64,000 nucleotides of DNA, taken from assembly GCA_027924585.1 (NCBI GenBank), contig BSBM01000753.1, positions 26,292,001 to 26,356,000 on the forward strand. The letters run 5' to 3'. The number at the start of each line of letters is the position of its first letter. Position 1 is the first letter of the stretch. Below the pieces are notes generated by a model. The model made no database searches. It had not been told where the DNA came from and worked only from the letters and a program-made list of their open reading frames with translations. Of this stretch, positions 58,276 through 64,000 are shown piece by piece. A program made the position numbers and the translations under genes. This stretch comes from Larix kaempferi. Lineage: Eukaryota; Streptophyta; Pinopsida; Pinales; Pinaceae.

Positions 58276-59984
58276 GTTGTGCAGGAAAACTAGCTTATAA
58301 TGAGGAGAAGACACTACCAAATTGGGTGGGGTTGAAAGAGATCAAGATATCGAAAGATGTAACTTTTATCAACGGCTAGTCCTAGCTTTCACTTGGTCTT
58401 CTGCTTGATCTTCTGCTTGATGAACCTGCAACACAAAGGAAACCTTGCTCAGCATATCTTGACTGCAATAAATGTGATGAAATTGAAATCAATTAAACAT
58501 CAACTACAATCATATATTAAACCAAATGAACATACAATCCAATAGACATTCGATTTGGGATAGGAAGGGTATTTCCACCTTTTTATTGTCAAAGAAGCAT
58601 AAATCAGTATAAATATACCTGATCGGTCAAGATGCTTCTACAACCGAGTCCTGGGCTCCTACTCTTCACAATGACTTGGGAATTCCTCTAGCATAACAAC
58701 ATTTAAAGCATTCTTTCTAGGTCCCTCTCTCATGGATCCTCCTTGTATTTATGGGACACGGTAGGCAGTTGGAATCAAGAGGTGGTTGAATTGGGAGGTT
58801 GGGGAAGTTGCAGAACCAACTTCAACTAATCCTAATTCGTAATCTTAATATATTTTTGACTTCATCTTAATATGTGCACGGGTTTGATAGAACCAAAGTA
58901 GTGCACAATATGCAACTTTTGTGCTTTACAACAAGCGTTTGCAACTTTCAGGATATGTGCGCGTGTTGTCTATTATAAGAGTAGTGCACATTTAGGATAT
59001 GTGCGTGGGTTTCTATTCATAAGAGTAGCACACATCCACTGAAATATGCAGAAAAAATATATTTTCAGCTGAAGATGTAAGATCTCAGTATCAAATCATC
59101 CAAGGTCAACCTAGCTCTTCCATCCATAGTGTCCTTTTGTGTGATCGACAGAGCAATGTGATCACTGACGGAGAAGTGCAGATTTGACCTATAACACTTG
59201 GTTATTCCTTTGTCATTACTGAACTCCTTTGATGTCAATGACAAACACATTCAACAAGATATAATCCCAAAATCAGAGATGATATCCACAATCTGAAAAA
59301 CCTGAAAATGAATGCGTTGGTTCCTATTTATACTCGTTTTCCAAAATATTTTTGGAGCCGACTTGATGCCCATGTATTTTTTATTTATTTTTAATTTTAA
59401 TTTTTTTTTTGCTGGGCCGACCTAGAGTGTTTCAAACAAAAACTTGTGTTGATTTTAAACACGAAAATATCTTCTATGTGTTTAGGTGCAAGAACTTCTT
59501 TAAAATCCAAGAAACATGCCATCGAGCTTCAAAGACATTAAGACATCACATTAAGTGTTTAAGTCATAGGTCCGGGTCATTACCAAGTGCACCAATAATG
59601 GTCCTCAAGAGATAATTATCAAACACACCATGTCACCATGTAGATAATTCCAAGTGTTATGTGTATGTCATGCCCTTATTCATGTTCATCAATATCTTTC
59701 ATATCATTGATCAACCATTCATCAAGGTCTTCAAGCGTATAGGCTTATTCATCAAGTGCGTGGTCTTCTCAAGCCATCCACATCATCAAATTACCTTTAT
59801 TACCAAGTGTGTGGAATTCATTGCTCATCAAGGCACAAATGACCACATAATGGGTCATTTGGACCACCTAGTGTTCCAATACCCATCTCATGGCTCCAAT
59901 GCCCAAACTGCCATGTCCTTCTTTCCATGTCATCAATCTTTGTTGTTGAAAGTGGTTGTCATTGATGTCAAACGAGTTCAGTAA
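58276..59984. other. Spacer between the inverted arms, no gene
   Basis: 1.7 kb. It contains loose repeats around TATGTGCGYG (58870-59040) and a further copy of the arm's inner end (TTCCTTTGTCATTACTGAAC at 59200). The short ORF 59661-59984 has no recognised domain. Confidence 0.55.
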
Positions 59985-61665
59985 TGACAAAGGAATAACC
60001 TAGGACATGATAGCAGGGAAAACTCAATGGAAGACAAAGGAATAACAAAGGAAGTGATGCCATGGCATGTATGATGATGTGGCATGGTTGATGAAGATGC
60101 AAATCCACCTAATGGGGCTCTAGTACCTTCATGATGTCATTATTACAATTTGACCTAGTTATATAGAGATTTGTCAGTTTGGAGAAATTCAAGAAATTGA
60201 CTAAGTGTTGGAAATTTGGTCCAAGTGGCTTGGGAAAATGTCCGTTGTACCTCATAGGTTAAGGTAAATGTCTGCCCCATCTCACCAGGATGTATCTCAT
60301 TGATCTTTCTACCTGAACATGGTCTTAGGTTTTCTTGAGAGTGCCCAGGAGGAAGTTATAGGTCTGCCAAAACAGGGTTTTAGGCAGTTTTTCACCAGTC
60401 CAGTGAAATGTCCACCTAGGTCAGAGGAAGATGAGTTTGAAGGTGAAATCACCTTGGTTGTGCTAAGTGAGATGTACTACATCATCTAGTATCATTGGTT
60501 CAGGATTTTGGTGAAATAAAAAATCCACCTTGGAGATTGCACAAATTGTCTAAGTGTAAAAATGCTGGTAAACATGCCCGAGTGACCTCAGTAAAATGTC
60601 CGTCATTTCCTGTGGTTGATGTCTTAAAGTATTTTGAGGGTATGGTTATCTATATTTTTTATTGGTTCATCCAACCATATCATTGGTTTGTCCAAAAAGT
60701 CTCTGTAGGTAAATATATTGATCTGCCAAAAATGCCTCCTAGCTTGATTTGTAATTCTCCAGAAAAATGCCCACTGAGGAGAGAGAAAGAGGTTTCAAAG
60801 GATGAAATTGGACTGGATGGGACCACCTTACTGGCCTCTATCCATTGGATGTCTCATATGTCCAATTTGATGAAAATAAAAATCTCATCATGTCAACCTA
60901 GGGTTTGATAATTTTGATTAAGTGTCAAATGAACAGTTTAAAAGACCATTTTCAAATGCCCAAAAAATGATGTGTGTGTATCAACAAATTCAAAAGGTGA
61001 CATGGATTTGTTCCTTTTTGAAGTGGTTATCCCATCATGTTTTCATTTTTCCTTATGATGGTCACATGTGCAAGCAATCAATCTGCCAAAGGGAGAAAAA
61101 TATTGTTTTGCATATTAAGAACAAATGAAATTTGTCCAAGTGTTGAAAAATAGAGGTTAAGGGGCCATTTGGAAATGTCCACCATAAACTGTCCTTGTGG
61201 TGATAAATTCCTCAATTGGCACGGGATTTTTCTTTAATTATATGGTCATCTAGTCATGGGCACGGATTTCTCTCTAGAGGTTACACGTGTGAAATACAAG
61301 CCTACCAAATTGAGAAAAAGTTTGTCTTTCTATCTAAATAAAGTTTGAAGGGCCATTTGGAAATGTCCTCCATAAAGAGTCCTTGTGATCATAAATTCTC
61401 CAGATGGCATGGGTATGTTCCATGATGAACTGGCCATCTATCCATGGTGTCAGATTCCTCTTTGGTAGTCACACGTGTGAAAATTTGAGTTGGCAAGTTG
61501 AGGAAAAATCATTGTTACACAGTATGTGAATATGCTAGCAATAAGCTTGAAAATATATGTTAACAAGTTTTTATTTAAATTTCCCAGCTAATTCAATTTA
61601 ATAAAAATAAGGAATGATTAAAGATGTTATGAAATAGAGGAAAATAACTACTAGCTAGTTATCAA
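59985..61665. repeat. Right arm of the large inverted repeat
   Basis: Inverted counterpart of 56605-58275, at roughly 80% identity by eye. The plus-strand ORF 60495-60908 has a translation similar to the minus-strand ORF of the other arm (both contain QPYHWFVQKVSVG and ASIHWMSH/SSIHWMSH), so an old coding sequence cannot be excluded. Confidence 0.85.
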
Positions 61666-62485
61666 GGCAAACTAATTAAACCAAGAAGTATTTTTTTATG
61701 AAGTGGTGCGTTTGATAAAAAGGGAATTTCCATATTGAAGGACACGATTATGGAAAGGGTGTGATGCTGAAAAGGCATGATGATAAGCTACATGAATAAA
61801 CTAATAATAAGGCATAATTTATTAAATAAAAACCAAAGTTGATCTTTAATTAAAAAATAGGGTTTGTTATTTAATTAATAAAACAGGAAATTGATTATTT
61901 TGAAGAGGTTTGGAGTTTGAAAAGACACTAGTCCAGATTAAAGAGATACAACGTTTAAAATATGAGATATATAATATATAAAGAAGCATTTGAGATGGAA
62001 GGAAGATGTCTCAATAGCACAGATCAAAGAAGAAGAAAGATCAAGACAGAGACCAGTGAAATGAAGATACTAAATTAAAGTAACATAATTTCTGGAAATC
62101 TGAAAAGACAAATAAGGGAAGCTTTGGTTATGAAGATGAGCATATGAGGGAACACATAATAGAGGCTAGAGAAGGAAAAAGAAGAATAGAATGTATCTTC
62201 ATTTTAACATGAAGATCTAAATCAACGTAGATTCCAGAGAAGGTAAAAAGTAGATGAGAGTGTTTGTTGTGTGTTTAAATGAAAATCTGAAGCAGTACAG
62301 ATTTCAGAGAAAGAATAAAAGGAACAGAGGCAGTCTTTTAGAGCTTCGATTGAATATCAAGCTTTGTTTGTAGGATAAAAATTCATATCAAATGCATCAG
62401 AATGCCAAGATGCACTTGCTCTGCAACTTCTTATGTTTTTGCATGAAAATGTAAACCTCGCGAATTCAGTCATTTCCACAAATAA
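61666..62485. other. No gene recognised
   Basis: A/G-rich, AT-rich sequence with two loosely similar stretches of the form AAATGAAAATCTGAAGCAG/ TTAACATGAAGATCTAAATC (62210 and 62275). Confidence 0.55.
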
Positions 62486-62489
62486 CATA

Positions 62490-63530
62490 GATTGGAGGGC
62501 ATTTTAATTCATTGATGTGGACATTTCTTGATTGTCAAGCGGGAATTTACACAGTAGTACGGGAATTTTTCCATTTTGTACTCATGCTGCAGACATTTTT
62601 AAATGGACCTTTCCACTTGCTGCAGGCATCTTTACACTCACTGCGGGCATTTTCTTACCATTTGTGGACCGGTGCGGGCATAATTATTATTTCATATCTA
62701 TCCCCTAATTCCTGGAGAGCATTTTGGAAATTGTTGCGGGCATTTTTAGTGCTTTTTTCCATTTGTTGAACATTTTTTCACTCATGCAGGCATATTACTT
62801 CCATTGGCGGGCATCAACTAACGTTGAGAGCATATTTCTTTGCCTGTTGCGGGCATTTCTGGAATCCTACGGGCATTTTCTTTTTCTCCAACATCAAATA
62901 CAATCACATAAACTTTTGGAAGGATATTATGTAGGCATATTTATTCATGTGCGAGAATTTCCTTATTTGTTGTGTGCATCTTGTAACCTTGTGTGTGGTC
63001 ACTTAACTTCTGCGGGCATTTATATGTTTTTCCATGCAGACAAACATTACATTATGTCTGCAGGCATTTTAATCTCACATGTGGACATTTTGAGACCTTT
63101 TAAAAACTAGCTGTGGGAATTTCCATCTCTTCCTACAGGCATTTTAATCAGTTTTAGGCATTCTTCCATTAGTGCAGGAAAAATCTCATTACCTTGCGGG
63201 CATATTTTACACCATTTGCGGGCATTTTTTTTGAGATTTGTGGGCTTCTACGGGAATTTCTTCATCCATTTGTTGGAATATTATTCTCTGATGTGGGCAT
63301 TGCAGGCATTTCCTTTACCCCAGCATGCATTCTTTTTCCTATCTTGATCTCATCAAAAAGCTTACAGGTTACATGCATATTTCTCCATGCTGTTGCGGGC
63401 ATATTCTTACCATGTGTTCATTTTTTCCTCAATATGCGGGCATTACCTAAAACCCTTAGTATGTTGTGTGAATATTTTCTATGTCTAGGTGCATTTTTAT
63501 ATTGACTGTGGGCATTTTTGCTCCTTCAAC
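62490..63530. repeat. Array of about 35 GCGGGCATTTT motifs
   Basis: A short word close to TGCGGGCATTTT recurs about every 30 bases for 1 kb, always in the same direction. Clear copies are at about 62647, 62678, 62737, 62854, 62876, 63013, 63196, 63216, 63398 and 63434; diverged ones read GCAGGCAT, GTGGGCAT or ACGGGAAT. Sequence between copies is T-rich and not conserved. The ORFs across it hold no domain. Confidence 0.85.
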
Positions 63531-63624
63531 ACTTTCTGAAATGTGTTTCATCTGTTGAATATTTGCTTGCATTTGAGCTTCTTAAAAGACTTCTCAAGTC
63601 TCTATTTGACAGAGATCATATATT

Positions 63625-64000
63625 CACTACTACATTTTTGGCCTTTAGGGAGGGTTGTTTTCCTCCCCCAAAACTGACCTTAGGGGGGGGGGGGGTGTTG
63701 GCTTTGGGGGTAGTTTTGGAAAAATCGCCCCTAAAGGCATCGATGTTAAAATGTTTTCCCTTTAGGGGTGGTTTTTTGACGAGATTGGAACCACCCCCAA
63801 AAGTGACTTTTGGGGGCGGTTTGTGAACCCCCTCGTAGAGGTCTACGGAGGCGGTTCTAAACCTTCCTTGTAGACCCCTTCATATAGACTTTTTGCTTAC
63901 TTGGAATTCAACGGTGCTTCGTGATAGTACAAACTCTCTCCAAATTGTCTCACTTATCCTAATTGGAGGAACACTTTTTAATCTCTCCTCATTGGACTCA
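63625..64000 (+). mobile_element. CACTA transposon left end (continues past the window)
   Basis: CACTACTACATTTTTGGCCT starts at 63625, followed by dense subterminal repeats of CTTTAGGGG/CCCCTAAAGG and GGGGGCGGTT/AACCACCCCC in both directions (63650-63860). This is the usual layout of plant CACTA (EnSpm) ends. A poly-G run is at 63678-63690. The interior and transposase lie outside. Confidence 0.75.

Noticed and set aside
56605-61665. Inverted arms as the two LTRs of one retrotransposon
   Set aside because: LTRs are direct repeats. These are inverted, with no TG/CA ends, primer site or coding interior.
62490-63530. CRISPR-like array
   Set aside because: The repeated word is only about 11 bases, spacing is irregular, copies are diverged and the DNA is plainly from a plant genome.

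Overview
The window is plant nuclear DNA made almost entirely of nested, decayed transposable elements. I found no convincing host gene, tRNA or rRNA. The kingdom call rests on the element lineages: Ty3/gypsy elements of the Tat type with a second, archaeal-like RNase H, a Ty1/copia element, CACTA termini, a TRIM, and primer-binding sites of the usual plant kinds. The sequence is AT-rich. The elements are old (stop codons, frameshifts, diverged LTRs) but have been kept, which suits a large-genome seed plant, possibly a gymnosperm. The species call is an inference only.

Layout. 1-2152: the 3' accessory ORF of a copy of the element A family, carrying a complete 352-bp TRIM (659-1010). 2153-23597: element A (Tat-like Ty3/gypsy, + strand), ordered LTR - gag - protease - archaeal RNase H - RT - RNase H - integrase - repeats - accessory ORF (19298-22685) - LTR. 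It is interrupted by a 1.84-kb solo LTR in the protease (5089-6931), a gag-only LTR element B on the minus strand (11436-17055) and a foldback element (17713-18289). 23598-24990: gag, primer-binding site and LTR start of a minus-strand gypsy element C, into which A is inserted. 24990-27362: AT-rich DNA with no gene. 27363-44828: element D (Tat-like, + strand, about 17.5 kb), ordered LTR - leader - Gly/Pro-rich gag - protease - RT - RNase H - integrase - archaeal RNase H, then an antisense accessory gene with a likely intron, then LTR. 45812-49520: 3' end of element E (accessory ORF, polypurine tract, LTR). 49521-54043: copia fragments and a truncated E-type LTR, itself hit by copia element F (minus strand). 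54044: a CACTA-like terminus cutting F. 55.2-56.3 kb: simple repeats. 56.6-61.7 kb: a 5-kb inverted repeat with arms of about 1.67 kb. 62.49-63.53 kb: a dense array of a GCGGGCATTTT motif. 63625-64000: the start of a second CACTA-like element.

How the parts work together. A and D each code for the usual retrotransposition machinery. In both, the gypsy RNase H appears to lack its active-site acids, and a second RNase H is encoded elsewhere: before RT in A, after integrase in D. Each of A, D and E also carries a different accessory ORF between pol and the 3' LTR. B has only gag and would need help in trans. Everything looks inactive now. Insertion order can be read from target-site duplications and interrupted reading frames: A went into C; B and the solo LTR went into A; F went into an E-type LTR; a CACTA went into F.
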